Source: Anaerolineales bacterium | GTDB lineage: Bacteria; Chloroflexota; Anaerolineae; Anaerolineales; Villigracilaceae | Length of the DNA: 64,000 nt | Direction of reading: 5' to 3' | Assembly: GCA_015075725.1 (NCBI GenBank) | Contig: JABTTV010000001.1 | Coordinates: 3,224,001-3,288,000, forward strand | Shown: one piece after another, positions 18,013-26,172 of the stretch | Position numbering within the stretch: the first letter of the stretch is position 1 | Layout of the letters: every line of letters begins with the position of its first letter | Made by a program: the position numbers and the translations under genes | The notes under the pieces: model-generated | What the model was told of the DNA's origin: nothing | What the model saw: only the letters and a program-made list of their open reading frames with translations | The model's database searches: none

Positions 18013-18435
18013 TTATCTTTTATACGTTTTCACTTTTACATTCGGTCGCGGTGCGTCCAGGGGACCGTACCGCGAGGGACCAACCAAACGATAGATCAAG
18101 GCATAGACGAAGGACAGAACACCGCCCATCAAGGTCATGTATATGAAACTTGCCGCAACATAGGCATAGAAATTGTTGACTCGTGCGATTGGACCGAAGA
18201 TGGTCATCAATCCGCTCGATCGATAAAAAATCGCTGGCAGTTCGGGTCTTCCAAGAAGTTGGTAGGGGATGGTGTATCCCTGCTCGAGAGCTATATCGAT
18301 CGTCATTACTCCAGCCGCAATGGACATTGCCGGGATCACGATCATCATCACGCATCCGATCCCCCGCCATAGATAATGAGGCTGCCGTGTCCTTTCCTTG
18401 ACTTTCACAAGGGCTGAACTTCTGTATTTGCTCAT
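18013..18435 (-). CDS. Small membrane protein inside the xdh operon, function unknown
   Basis: 140 residues. A basic N-terminus (about 1-23) is followed by a hydrophobic span (about 26-47), a long loop with PYQLLGRPELPAIFYR, and two more hydrophobic stretches (about 75-90 and 95-120). The C-terminus is basic (KVKTYKR). I recognise no family. It sits 12 nt after the FAD/2Fe-2S gene and 3 nt before the large subunit, so it is co-transcribed with the hydroxylase and may anchor it to the membrane or connect it to a quinone. That role is inference from position. Confidence 0.75.
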   Translation of the reverse strand: MSKYRSSALVKVKERTRQPHYLWRGIGCVMMIVIPAMSIAAGVMTIDIALEQGYTIPYQLLGRPELPAIFYRSSGLMTIFGPIARVNNFYAYVAASFIYMTLMGGVLSFVYALIYRLVGPSRYGPLDAPRPNVKVKTYKR

Positions 18436-18447
18436 GATCGCCTCAAT

Positions 18448-19851
18448 TTAAACTTTGCTCGCTTCCTCAATGGCTTGTACGATCTTGTAATAACCCGTGC
18501 AGCGACACAGGTTTCCGGTAATGGCTTGTTGAATCTCGTCACGAGTCGGATTCGGCTTTTCTTGTAGAAGTTTTGCGCCAGACATGATAAAACCGGGGAT
18601 GCAATATCCACACTGCACAGCGTTGTATTCGATGAATTTTTCCTGGACCGGATTAAGTTTTTCTCCGTCGGCTAATCCTTCGATCGTCACGATCTCAGCC
18701 TGATGCGCGCGAGGCGCGGGTACGAGACAGGACATGACCGCCTGCCCATCAAGAAAGACAGTGCATGCGCCACATTCGCCTTCCGCGCAGCCTTCCTTTG
18801 TGCCGATCAACATGCCTTCCTCGCGCAATAATCGGAGCAGCGTCTTTTCGTGGCCGCCCGTGAAGGCATACTTCCTGCCGTTGATCGTAGTTTCGATTTT
18901 ATTTTCCGGGAACGAAACACGTTCTTGTAATTGTCGGTGGCCATTGATGTCGGATGAAAGCAGCACGGGCTTCTTTGGCATGCCCACTTCGTGCTTCCCA
19001 TCGCGGATGGCGGTCAGGCCGCGGCGGGTGATGACGCGTACCATCTCACTGCGGTAATTTGCCGAGCCGCGCACATCGTCGATTGGCTTTGCGGATTTCA
19101 CCGCCAGTTCCGCAGCTTGGTCTATATTTTTTCCGTTGAGTCTCTTTCCGATGAGGAATTTTTCCGCCTTGGTCGCATGGACGATGATCGGCGTCACAGC
19201 GCCCAGTGTAATGGATGCCGACCGAACGGTCTCTCCTTTAAGATCAAGAATGATCGCCACGTTCACGAGCGAGATCGCCTGTGCACGGCGTAACGCCAAT
19301 TTTACAAACGTCCCGTGTTGACTTTTTGACATCGCCGGGAAGGAAATATCCACGAGCATTTCGTCAGGTTCCATGACGGTCTTGCGCACGCCGAGATAGA
19401 ATTTCTTGAACGGGACCACCCGCGCTCCCCTGACGGAGACCAGGGTCACTTTTGCGTCAAGCGCCATCAATGGAGTGATGGTGTCGTTGGCAGGCGAGGC
19501 GGTGATGACATTTCCGGCGATCGTCCCCCGGTTTCGAATCTGCGGAGCGCCTACCTCCCATGCCGCCCTTGCCAACGGATATGCCCGCGTGCGTATAAGT
19601 TTTGACGCAGCGCAATCATTGTGCGTAACAAGCGCTGCAAGGTGGATTACTTCGTCTTCGTCGATGGTGATCTGATTCAAACTGGGGATTCGGGTCACAT
19701 CGATGAGTGTATCCACCCCTTTGCGTACCCCTTGCTCGAGTTCGAGGATGAGGTCAGTGGCTCCCGCCACCACCCGCGCGCGTTCGCGTTTCTCCGCGAG
19801 GACGCGAATAACCTCGTCAATGGAAGTTGCGTTAATGTAGTTGTGCCACAT
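18448..19851 (-). CDS. Molybdenum hydroxylase FAD-binding and 2Fe-2S subunits fused
   Basis: 467 residues. The N-terminal about 290 form the FAD-binding medium subunit ([34 protein letters not shown] and the CO-dehydrogenase FAD C-terminal domain ending [12 protein letters not shown]). The C-terminal about 155 form the small subunit: a plant-type 2Fe-2S site ([12 protein letters not shown]), then the second cluster (QCGYCIPGF and NLCRCTGYY). Most homologues have two genes; here FAD and Fe-S parts are joined in that order. ATG 19851 is preferred; an in-frame TTG lies at 19875. It transfers electrons from the Mo subunit to an unknown acceptor. Confidence 0.92.
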   Translation of the reverse strand: MWHNYINATSIDEVIRVLAEKRERARVVAGATDLILELEQGVRKGVDTLIDVTRIPSLNQITIDEDEVIHLAALVTHNDCAASKLIRTRAYPLARAAWEVGAPQIRNRGTIAGNVITASPANDTITPLMALDAKVTLVSVRGARVVPFKKFYLGVRKTVMEPDEMLVDISFPAMSKSQHGTFVKLALRRAQAISLVNVAIILDLKGETVRSASITLGAVTPIIVHATKAEKFLIGKRLNGKNIDQAAELAVKSAKPIDDVRGSANYRSEMVRVITRRGLTAIRDGKHEVGMPKKPVLLSSDINGHRQLQERVSFPENKIETTINGRKYAFTGGHEKTLLRLLREEGMLIGTKEGCAEGECGACTVFLDGQAVMSCLVPAPRAHQAEIVTIEGLADGEKLNPVQEKFIEYNAVQCGYCIPGFIMSGAKLLQEKPNPTRDEIQQAITGNLCRCTGYYKIVQAIEEASKV

Positions 19852-19896
19852 ATTGATATCTGCAGGGGCAAGCAATAACTCGCCCCTGCTTCATGA

Positions 19897-20418
19897 TTAT
19901 TGGCTGCCTGTCACAACCTCAGACCGACGATCAAAGGTTTCCACCGCAAGGCGCGCAAGGGAGGTGATATTGCGGATAGCGGCCGGCAGGGCGGTCTCAT
20001 CGCCCATGCTCGCCTCTACATTGTCGAGAGCGTTCTTGACCTGGTCGCTCAGGTCGAAGAACGCTGCATCGAACTGATAAATGGCTTCGAGTTCCTTTTC
20101 GTTGATCTTGACGGCGTCGAACAGCCCGGAATATCCGCGCGCCGCGCCGCTGATCTTATCGATGAAGGTGCGCAGGGCGAGAGACGCCTTTTCCATGTCG
20201 TCCACGGAAGTAAGCATACTTTTACTGACCATCTCCGCCTGCAGGTTGGATGCGCGACCCCAATGCTCCTCGAAGCGTCGCGCCACGGTGTCGCGAAGGA
20301 GCTTATCCGCGTCGCGGCGGTTTTGTCTTTCCACGTATCCGCTGAAACCGGGGATGTAGGATGCCAGTTTTTTGAACGGATCGATCTGACTGCTGACTTT
20401 CTCGAAAAAATCGCTCAT
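19897..20418 (-). CDS. Unknown helical protein at the head of the xdh operon
   Basis: 173 residues, almost wholly helical with no membrane span, lipobox or known motif. Acidic and Leu-rich heptad-like stretches run from about residue 30 to 165. A strong ribosome-binding site (AGGAGG, 6 nt) precedes ATG 20418. The gap to the FAD/Fe-S gene is 45 nt and the direction is the same, so it is probably the promoter-proximal gene of the hydroxylase operon. I see no sequence evidence for a direct role in the enzyme. Confidence 0.75.
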   Translation of the reverse strand: MSDFFEKVSSQIDPFKKLASYIPGFSGYVERQNRRDADKLLRDTVARRFEEHWGRASNLQAEMVSKSMLTSVDDMEKASLALRTFIDKISGAARGYSGLFDAVKINEKELEAIYQFDAAFFDLSDQVKNALDNVEASMGDETALPAAIRNITSLARLAVETFDRRSEVVTGSQ

Positions 20419-20472
20419 GGGAGCCTCCTGCCAGAATATACGTGCAAGGATTCAATTCGTTTCCACCCTTCG

Positions 20473-20502
20473 ATTATATCGTTTAATTCAAGTTATAATC
20501 AA
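20473..20502 (-). promoter_or_regulatory. Promoter for the xdh operon (TTGATT-18-TATAAT)
   Basis: On the minus strand TTGATT (20502-20497) and TATAAT (20478-20473) are separated by 18 nt, 55 nt upstream of ATG 20418. It overlaps the opposing aldolase promoter. Confidence 0.5.
20494..20499 (+). promoter_or_regulatory. -10 box (TATAAT) of the class II aldolase gene
   Basis: TATAAT lies 28 nt before ATG 20528. A -35 would fall near 20469-20476, over the -10 of the divergent xdh promoter, so the two promoters probably compete. Confidence 0.45.
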
Positions 20503-20527
20503 GTTACATATTTCCCAGGAGATCATT

Positions 20528-21946
20528 ATGTCCGACCCTGTTACACAATTACTCGACCTTGTCGGGAACAGTATTTCACTCGAAGGCGCGCAGGTGCGCG
20601 TCCTAGATGCGGGGGAGTTCCGGAAGAATGTCCGCAAGCTGGTGGAACGCTCTGCTCTCGCCTCCGACTCTACTGCGGGCTGGTCCCGTTTCCTGATTCG
20701 CAGCGCAGCCCTCGAATTGGGAATCTACCCCGCATCCATCCATGAGTTGTATATGGCTCGCGGTCGCGGCGATGCACCGATGACCTTCACAACCCCCGCC
20801 TTCAATTTGCGCGCCTTGTCCTACCATGCCGCATGCGCCATGTTCCGTGCGGCAAAGCGGATAAACGCAGGCGCATTTATCTTCGAACTCGCCCGTTCCG
20901 AAATGAGTTACACGGATCAGCGCCCTTCCGAATATGCGACGAATATCTTAGCCGCAGCCATCGCTGAAGGGTTTACCGGCCCGGTGTTCATTCAGGGCGA
21001 TCATTTCCAGGTATCGGCCAAAAAGTTCAAGGCAAATCCTGAAGCGGAAATATCTGCTGTAAGGGATCTTTGCCTTGAGGCCATTGCCGCGGGGTTTTTC
21101 AATATCGACGTCGATACGTCCACGTTGGTGGATATTGGTCTGCCGACCATCCCTGAACAACAAGCTTTGAACAGCAGGTTATCCGCCGAACTCTCCGCGT
21201 ACATTCGCGTTCACGAACCTGCGGGTGTCACGATCTCCATTGGCGGCGAGATCGGAGAGGTGGGCACGGAAAACTCCACGGAACCGGAACTCCGCGCATA
21301 TATGGATGCCTATAACGCTGAAATGAAAAAGGTTGCGCCGGGAAAATCCGGATTGAGCAAGATCAGTGTCCTGACGGGCACCTCTCACGGGGGTACGGTC
21401 CTGCCGGATGGCTCGATAGCAGATGTCAGCATCGCATTCGATGTCTTGCGCGATCTCAGCCGTGTTGCCCGGAAGGATTATGGCATGGGCGGCACGGTCC
21501 AGCATGGCGCATCGACGGTGCCGGAGGAGAATTTCAATAAATTCGTCCAACATGAGGCGATCGAAGTGCATCTCGCCACGAACTTTGCCACAATGTTCTT
21601 CGATAATGTGCCGCCGGAATTCAAGAGAGAAATGTATGCCTGGCTCGATGTCAACTCGGCGGGAGACCGCAAACCCGGCATGACGGACGAGCAGTTCTAC
21701 TATAAGACCCGCAAGAATGCCATCGGTCCCTTCAAGGCACAATCCTATGCTTTGCCCCCGGAAACGCTCGATAAATTATCCAATGCCTGGGAGGCTCAAT
21801 TCGCAAAATTGTTTAATTTACTCGGGATCAAGGACACGCGCCTGCTCACGGATAAATTCATCAAGCCGGTCAAGGTTCAGCCTGTGCTTGCAAATTACGT
21901 CAAAGATGCTGTGACCGCGGAAGATGTGAGCGACTTGTCGGATTAA
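20528..21946 (+). CDS. Class II (zinc-dependent) fructose/tagatose-bisphosphate aldolase family
   Basis: 472 residues, longer than the usual 280-360 of class II aldolases. Family landmarks are GDHFQV (zinc His after the first barrel strands), IGGEIGEVG, TGTSHGG (second zinc His) and QHGASTVPEENF (third His with the phosphate loop). The extra length is mainly an N-terminal cap of about 80 residues and a C-terminal extension after about 380. The family cleaves fructose-1,6-bisphosphate or a related ketose into two C3 units in glycolysis/gluconeogenesis. AGGAGA precedes ATG 20528. Substrate identity is inferred from family only. Confidence 0.85.
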   Translation: MSDPVTQLLDLVGNSISLEGAQVRVLDAGEFRKNVRKLVERSALASDSTAGWSRFLIRSAALELGIYPASIHELYMARGRGDAPMTFTTPAFNLRALSYHAACAMFRAAKRINAGAFIFELARSEMSYTDQRPSEYATNILAAAIAEGFTGPVFIQGDHFQVSAKKFKANPEAEISAVRDLCLEAIAAGFFNIDVDTSTLVDIGLPTIPEQQALNSRLSAELSAYIRVHEPAGVTISIGGEIGEVGTENSTEPELRAYMDAYNAEMKKVAPGKSGLSKISVLTGTSHGGTVLPDGSIADVSIAFDVLRDLSRVARKDYGMGGTVQHGASTVPEENFNKFVQHEAIEVHLATNFATMFFDNVPPEFKREMYAWLDVNSAGDRKPGMTDEQFYYKTRKNAIGPFKAQSYALPPETLDKLSNAWEAQFAKLFNLLGIKDTRLLTDKFIKPVKVQPVLANYVKDAVTAEDVSDLSD

Positions 21947-21993
21947 TCTCCCTTACATGAGGGCTTCTCGCACGTTGTTTGTCGAAAACCAAG

Positions 21994-22488
21994 ATGCCAG
22001 CCTCAGATCAAGGCATTACAACGGATCGATATATGCTCATCCCCCGCACGGCGATCTTCGTCAGACGCGGGGATGAGTATTTATTGTTAAAGGGCTCGCA
22101 AGCAAAACGTCTCTGGGCGGGGAAATACAACGGATTAGGCGGGCATGTGGAGCGTGGGGAAGATATCCTCTCTGCTGGAAGGCGTGAACTGCTTGAAGAG
22201 GCGGGTATCACAGCAGATTTATGGCTCTGCGGCATGGTGATCGTCGACGCGGGTGATGTGGGAATCTGTCTGTATGTATTGGTGGGTGAGAATCCCCAAG
22301 GCGAAATAAAAAGCTCGAATGAAGGCACGCCGGAATGGATCAGGAAGGATGCGCTGAGTCAACTGCCTGTTGTGGAAGACCTGCCGATCCTTCTGGAGCA
22401 AATCCATCACATGAAACGCGGCGCTCCGCCCTTTTCCGCGAGGTCGTTTTATAAGGATGAAATCTTGCAGGTTGATTTTGTCAAATGA
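21994..22488 (+). CDS. Nudix hydrolase
   Basis: 164 residues. A complete Nudix box GHVERGEDILSAGRRELLEEAGI (GX5EX7REUXEEXGU) coordinates Mg2+ for cleavage of nucleoside diphosphate-X compounds. The N-terminal strand RTAIFVRRGDEYLLLKGS fits the oxidised-purine (MutT-like) subgroup, but the substrate cannot be fixed. It begins 47 nt after the aldolase stop, same strand. ATG 21994 is used; a TTG at 21979 is in frame and neither has a good ribosome-binding site. Confidence 0.85.
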   Translation: MPASDQGITTDRYMLIPRTAIFVRRGDEYLLLKGSQAKRLWAGKYNGLGGHVERGEDILSAGRRELLEEAGITADLWLCGMVIVDAGDVGICLYVLVGENPQGEIKSSNEGTPEWIRKDALSQLPVVEDLPILLEQIHHMKRGAPPFSARSFYKDEILQVDFVK

Positions 22489-22560
22489 AAAACGCCGCCT
22501 TGTGCGCAGCGCTGGATATTAGGGGATCTTGATCGGGTAAGAAATGATGCTCCCGCGACA

Positions 22561-23721
22561 TTACTTCAAAAGGGATATGGTAAACGTGCTGCCTTTGCCC
22601 GGTGCGCTGTCAATATCCAGCATCCCCCGATGTTGCTGTATGACCTGGCGTGTGATCGATAGTCCAATGCCGATGCCGGAGAAAATTTCTTCGCCGCTCT
22701 TTTCAAGATGGAAGAAACGATCAAAGATGCGCGGGCGGATTGCGGGATCGATGCCGATGCCATAATCCACCACACTTACGCTGACGTGTTTTCCAAGATC
22801 TGCAAAACGGATGTCCACGGTCCCGCCTTGATGGCTGAACTTGATGGAATTGTCAATCAGACCCGTGATGGCGCGCTCCAGAGATGGTTCGTCTCCCTGG
22901 ACTGGAGGAATGTTTCTGTTCCCCCGGACCTTGATGGTTACCCGGCGGTCTTTCGCCTTCTCCTTGTATTTTTCCAATACTTTTTCCACGAGTGTCACAA
23001 GGTCTACGGGTTGGAAGTCGCGCAGGACGAGCTCCTGCTCCTGAAGAAACAAAAGGTCATTTGTAAGGTTGACGATCTGGTCGATATTGCGGCTGACGAT
23101 CTCCAGTGTGGATTGAAGTTGTTCGCCGGTTAACACTCCCTTCTTAAGGGTGTGCAAGTATCCGCTGGCGACCATGAGGGGCGTTCTCAATTCATGCGCA
23201 ATATTGGTCAGGAATTCATTTCGCGCCATTTCCTGCTCGGCAAGTTTTTGATACGCATCTGCGATCTCCCGCGCGCGCAGACGCAGGTCTTCGATGGCGA
23301 GCTGATCGTTCGCTCTTAACCGGTTGCTGATCTCGGAAACCATGGCGGTCGCCACGCTGGGACTATGCTTAAGGACACGGTTGAACCCGTCTTTTTCCAG
23401 TTCGAGCACGACAACTGGGGTCGTCGCCTTTACGGTTGCAGCCCGCGGAGCGTTATGGATGAGCGCCATCTCACCGAAGAAATCCCCGGCGCTTAATGTC
23501 TTCAGCAGGCGCGCTTCCATGTTGTTGATTGTTTTGGTGACCTCGAATTCGCCCTCGAGGATCATGTAAAACGTGAATTCGACCGCATCCTCCTGGCATA
23601 GAATCGTCCCAGCCGGATAGGATTTGATCTGGCTGTTTACGATGATTTCCTGCACTTCATCCGGAGTGATGCCGGGGAATGCGCGCGGAATGATTTTTGC
23701 GGGGGTGCGAAGGGTGGTCAT
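22561..23721 (-). CDS. Soluble histidine kinase with N-terminal cyclic-nucleotide-binding domain
   Basis: 386 residues, no membrane segment. A cNMP-binding (CAP_ED) fold (about 20-125; GDFFGEMALIHNAPRAATVKA holds the phosphate-binding Arg) links through a coiled helix to a HisKA dimerisation domain (H-box NIAHELRTPL, about 175) and an HATPase domain (N-box ITGLIDNSIKF, G1 DYGIGIDP, G2 GIGIGLSIT). It should autophosphorylate in response to a cyclic nucleotide or other small ligand. No receiver-domain partner is adjacent, so the pathway is unknown. Confidence 0.9.
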   Translation of the reverse strand: MTTLRTPAKIIPRAFPGITPDEVQEIIVNSQIKSYPAGTILCQEDAVEFTFYMILEGEFEVTKTINNMEARLLKTLSAGDFFGEMALIHNAPRAATVKATTPVVVLELEKDGFNRVLKHSPSVATAMVSEISNRLRANDQLAIEDLRLRAREIADAYQKLAEQEMARNEFLTNIAHELRTPLMVASGYLHTLKKGVLTGEQLQSTLEIVSRNIDQIVNLTNDLLFLQEQELVLRDFQPVDLVTLVEKVLEKYKEKAKDRRVTIKVRGNRNIPPVQGDEPSLERAITGLIDNSIKFSHQGGTVDIRFADLGKHVSVSVVDYGIGIDPAIRPRIFDRFFHLEKSGEEIFSGIGIGLSITRQVIQQHRGMLDIDSAPGKGSTFTISLLK

Positions 23722-23780
23722 GGAATGAATTGTGGAATTTTAGCATGGGTCACCCAGCCGTCTTTCACCCATTTGGACTA

Positions 23781-24008
23781 TTATTTTGCCCGCCGCCGCG
23801 TTTTCACATTTAGACTTGCCGGGGTGATTTTCAATTCATCTTTTCGGTCATGGATCTCGTTGCGGGCATTTTCGAACCATCCAGCGATCCGGGTATCTTT
23901 GATGGGTTTTTCAGCCTTCAGATAGCGGATAAATCCAATCACCTCGATAAGGCGCATCTCATCGAGGGAAGAAATCTCCTCCATGACTATTTTTTCAAGG
24001 CTGTTCAT
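23781..24008 (-). CDS. Small uncharacterised protein (antitoxin-like size)
   Basis: 75 residues: an acidic amphipathic helical first half (IVMEEISSLDEMRLIEVIGFIRYLK) then a basic C-terminus ending KTRRRAK. A good ribosome-binding site (GAGGAGA, 6 nt) supports it as a real gene. Helix-rich proteins like this occur as DUF2281/VapB-type antitoxins, but no toxin gene is adjacent and the match is only in size and shape. It starts 15 nt from the downstream end of the SH3 lipoprotein gene. Confidence 0.5.
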   Translation of the reverse strand: MNSLEKIVMEEISSLDEMRLIEVIGFIRYLKAEKPIKDTRIAGWFENARNEIHDRKDELKITPASLNVKTRRRAK

Positions 24009-24023
24009 GGCATTCTCCTCGGT

Positions 24024-24509
24024 TTAGGGTGGATACATGGTGGGCAGGGTTGAAACGTCGAAGGAAGGATCGAAGGTCACATAGGAGGCGCTGACCCAAC
24101 ACAACGATCCGTAAATGGGGTTTTCGATAACATACCAGCCTGGCACGCTTCCAATACCCATCACATAAACTTCCTCAGTATCCGAGAGGTTGCTGATAAG
24201 CCCATATTGGCTGCCCGGACCCGCGTAGCAGGCGGTATTCCCGGAAATTTTCGGAATACTTGTCACAGCGGGTGTGGGTTCGAGAGTTGGCGTATCGGTG
24301 AAGAGGGGAATCGGCGTATCAGTGGCCGGGAGAGGGGTGGGGGTATAGGCCGCAGCCGTTTGAGTGAGCATCATCGAGGCAAGTTGGGCGGCGGTCGTTC
24401 CAATCACATCGATTGTGGGCGTTGCGTTCGATTGTTGCGGCGCGCATGATGTGGACAAAATTGCTGAAACTAGGATTACCAGATTGGGAAATAACTTTGC
24501 GCGTCTCAT
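24024..24509 (-). CDS. Short SH3-domain lipoprotein
   Basis: 161 residues: lipoprotein signal (lipobox LSTSC, Cys22), a Thr/Pro-rich linker (about 50-90), and one SH3-like domain (NTACYAGPGSQYGLISNL, YVMGIGSVPGWYVIENP, CWVSASYVTF). It shares the lipobox-linker-SH3 plan of the pair at 3401-5169 but lacks their fibronectin-like module. It is expected on the outer membrane face and should bind a cell-wall or surface ligand, which is unknown. Confidence 0.85.
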   Translation of the reverse strand: MRRAKLFPNLVILVSAILSTSCAPQQSNATPTIDVIGTTAAQLASMMLTQTAAAYTPTPLPATDTPIPLFTDTPTLEPTPAVTSIPKISGNTACYAGPGSQYGLISNLSDTEEVYVMGIGSVPGWYVIENPIYGSLCWVSASYVTFDPSFDVSTLPTMYPP

Positions 24510-24607
24510 TTGTTGTCTCCAGGTTTGGAATTGAATTTTACCCGTCTTTTTGTTGTATCGCTGAGAATATCATGAGGGGAGTGTCTAACATCCGATACAT
24601 CAGATTA

Positions 24608-24716
24608 TGTCGTTGCGAGGAGGGTGGCAGCCCGACGCCTGTCCTGAGCCTGCCGAAGGGAAGCAATCTTCCCCTAGAATCTGAGATTGCTTTGCCCTAT
24701 CGGGCTCGCAATGACA
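24608..24716. repeat. Composite palindromic repeat (CATTGCGAG/GAAGCAATCT type) with an internal insert
   Basis: Outer arms TGTCGTTGCGAG (24608-24619) and CTCGCAATGACA (24705-24716) pair with one G-T wobble. Inner arms GAAGCAATCT (24660-24669) and AGATTGCTTT (24684-24693) also pair. A GTCCTGAGCCTGCCGAAGGG segment (24641-24660) sits between the left arms and looks like a different repeat unit. A half copy is at 34203-34233. This resembles the short palindromic elements common in Chloroflexota and other bacterial genomes. Confidence 0.65.
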
Positions 24717-24785
24717 TTTCTTATCTTTGTTATTGGACAATCCCATCATGAGGCTCTCCAGTATGGCTTATGCCATAATAAAATC

Positions 24786-24819
24786 ATAAAGGCAGCCTGC
24801 CGGAGTAAGCTGCCTTTAT
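24786..24819 (-). terminator. Terminator of the sulfur-module operon
   Basis: An 11-bp stem (24786-24796 with 24809-24819) with AAAGGCAGC/GCTGCCTTT arms, 12-nt loop, 31 nt beyond the YeeE/rhodanese stop. On the minus strand the 3' arm ends TTTAT. Confidence 0.75.
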
Positions 24820-24849
24820 TCATATTTCACGAGCCGTGGAATTTGTCAA

Positions 24850-26157
24850 TTAACCACAACCACCGCCCGATTTGTCCCGTTTCAACTGCAATTGGATCTT
24901 GGCTTCAAATTCCAGTTTTTCATATTCGATCGGGTCGGGCGAGCAGGATTCATAACGGCTGCCCAAAGCTGCGGGGAAGATATAGCCCAATTCGTCGTCA
25001 CCCGGATTCGGCTTGGGTTGAGCCGTGAGCGTCTTGTCATCCCTGCCGAAAAACGCAATCCAATTATTGACGCCGCCTTCGAGTATGTATACATTCGGAA
25101 CGGCAGACGCTGAAAGAAATTTCCACGCCTCCACCGCTGCCGTTTCGTCGTTGCTCATCAATATGAAGACCGTGTTTGCGGGCGGCTCTGTGAGCAGAAC
25201 GGGGACGACTTCCGCCAGGCGTTCGAACGGAACATTCACCGCATCTTCGATGTGGTAGAGGTTGTAATCCGCTTCGCTGCGCACATCGAGATAAACCGGA
25301 TTCATCGCCTGGTTGTACTTTGCCTTGAAGGCTTCTACCGGTGTAATGAAGGCAATCCGATTTTGAAGCATTTCATCCGCAGTATATATATGGGTATTAA
25401 CGATGGGGTCTGCGTCTTCCTGCAGGATCGTCTCGGTGCGAGTAAAAGCCAGGCTGGCGTAATTATCTTCGAGCGAGGGGGAACCGATGAACACGACGGC
25501 AAGCGCGGCGGCGAAAAGAACGCCTGCTCCGACCAGGCGGGATTTGGGTTCTTTGCTCAAATCCTTTTTCCCGAAGATGCGTTCGAGTTGTTCTGCACCC
25601 CAGAACATGAAGAGAGCCATTAGAACGACCAGAAGGACGATGATGCCAAGCGGCAGGTTGAAGACCTGGTCGAGGGTGACGCGCCCATAGTACCCGGAGT
25701 TGTTCCACCAATTGGTGAAGAAACGTTCGGTCTCGCCAAAAAGTAATGCGCCGGCGAAGCCGCCCAACATGAAGAACATGCCGTCGATCTTGCCGGTTGA
25801 AGCAGAGGCGAGTGACGTGGTGGGACAAAATCCGCCAATGATGAAGCCGACACCCATGATCAAACCGCCGAGGATACCCGAGGATAGGTAGGTGGGATTG
25901 ACCCAAACCTGGTTGAAGTTCAAAATGCCCAAGCCGACCGCGCCGAAGAGCAGAACCATCGCAGTGACGATCGCGGTGAACATCACTTTGAGCACGGTCA
26001 TTTCAGTGAAGTAGAACTGCGCCGCAAGTTTGCGCGAGTCGCCGAAACCGGACATTTCGAGTGTGTAGCCAAACGCGAAGCCGATCAATCCGAAGACGAT
26101 ATATGTCCAAGGGTTGGAAGCGCTGACCGCTACAAATTCAGGGAGAGGGAAGTTCAT
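24850..26157 (-). CDS. YeeE/YedE-family sulfur transporter fused to a degenerate rhodanese domain
   Basis: 435 residues. The N-terminal half (about 15-225) is a multi-span membrane protein of the YeeE/YedE (DUF395) group, with the conserved FCPTT motif (Cys111) that in thiosulfate transporters relays sulfur. The C-terminal part (about 270-372) has a rhodanese-like layout (VYLDVRSEADYN, NVYILEGGVNNW), but where the catalytic Cys should stand the loop reads MSNDETA (Ser335), so sulfurtransfer by the usual mechanism is unlikely. Two further Cys lie in the tail, Cys405 and Cys434 in a terminal GGGCG. AAGGAGA precedes ATG 26157. It is the last gene of the module. Confidence 0.88.
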   Translation of the reverse strand: MNFPLPEFVAVSASNPWTYIVFGLIGFAFGYTLEMSGFGDSRKLAAQFYFTEMTVLKVMFTAIVTAMVLLFGAVGLGILNFNQVWVNPTYLSSGILGGLIMGVGFIIGGFCPTTSLASASTGKIDGMFFMLGGFAGALLFGETERFFTNWWNNSGYYGRVTLDQVFNLPLGIIVLLVVLMALFMFWGAEQLERIFGKKDLSKEPKSRLVGAGVLFAAALAVVFIGSPSLEDNYASLAFTRTETILQEDADPIVNTHIYTADEMLQNRIAFITPVEAFKAKYNQAMNPVYLDVRSEADYNLYHIEDAVNVPFERLAEVVPVLLTEPPANTVFILMSNDETAAVEAWKFLSASAVPNVYILEGGVNNWIAFFGRDDKTLTAQPKPNPGDDELGYIFPAALGSRYESCSPDPIEYEKLEFEAKIQLQLKRDKSGGGCG

Positions 26158-26172
26158 GATGGTTCTCCTTTT

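Larger units (their letters stand above)
24510..24849. other. 340-nt gene-free stretch holding a nested repeat and a terminator
   Basis: I see no plausible gene here. It contains a composite palindromic repeat (24608-24716) and the terminator of the YeeE/rhodanese gene (24786-24819). The rest is AT-rich without a recognisable site. Confidence 0.7.
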
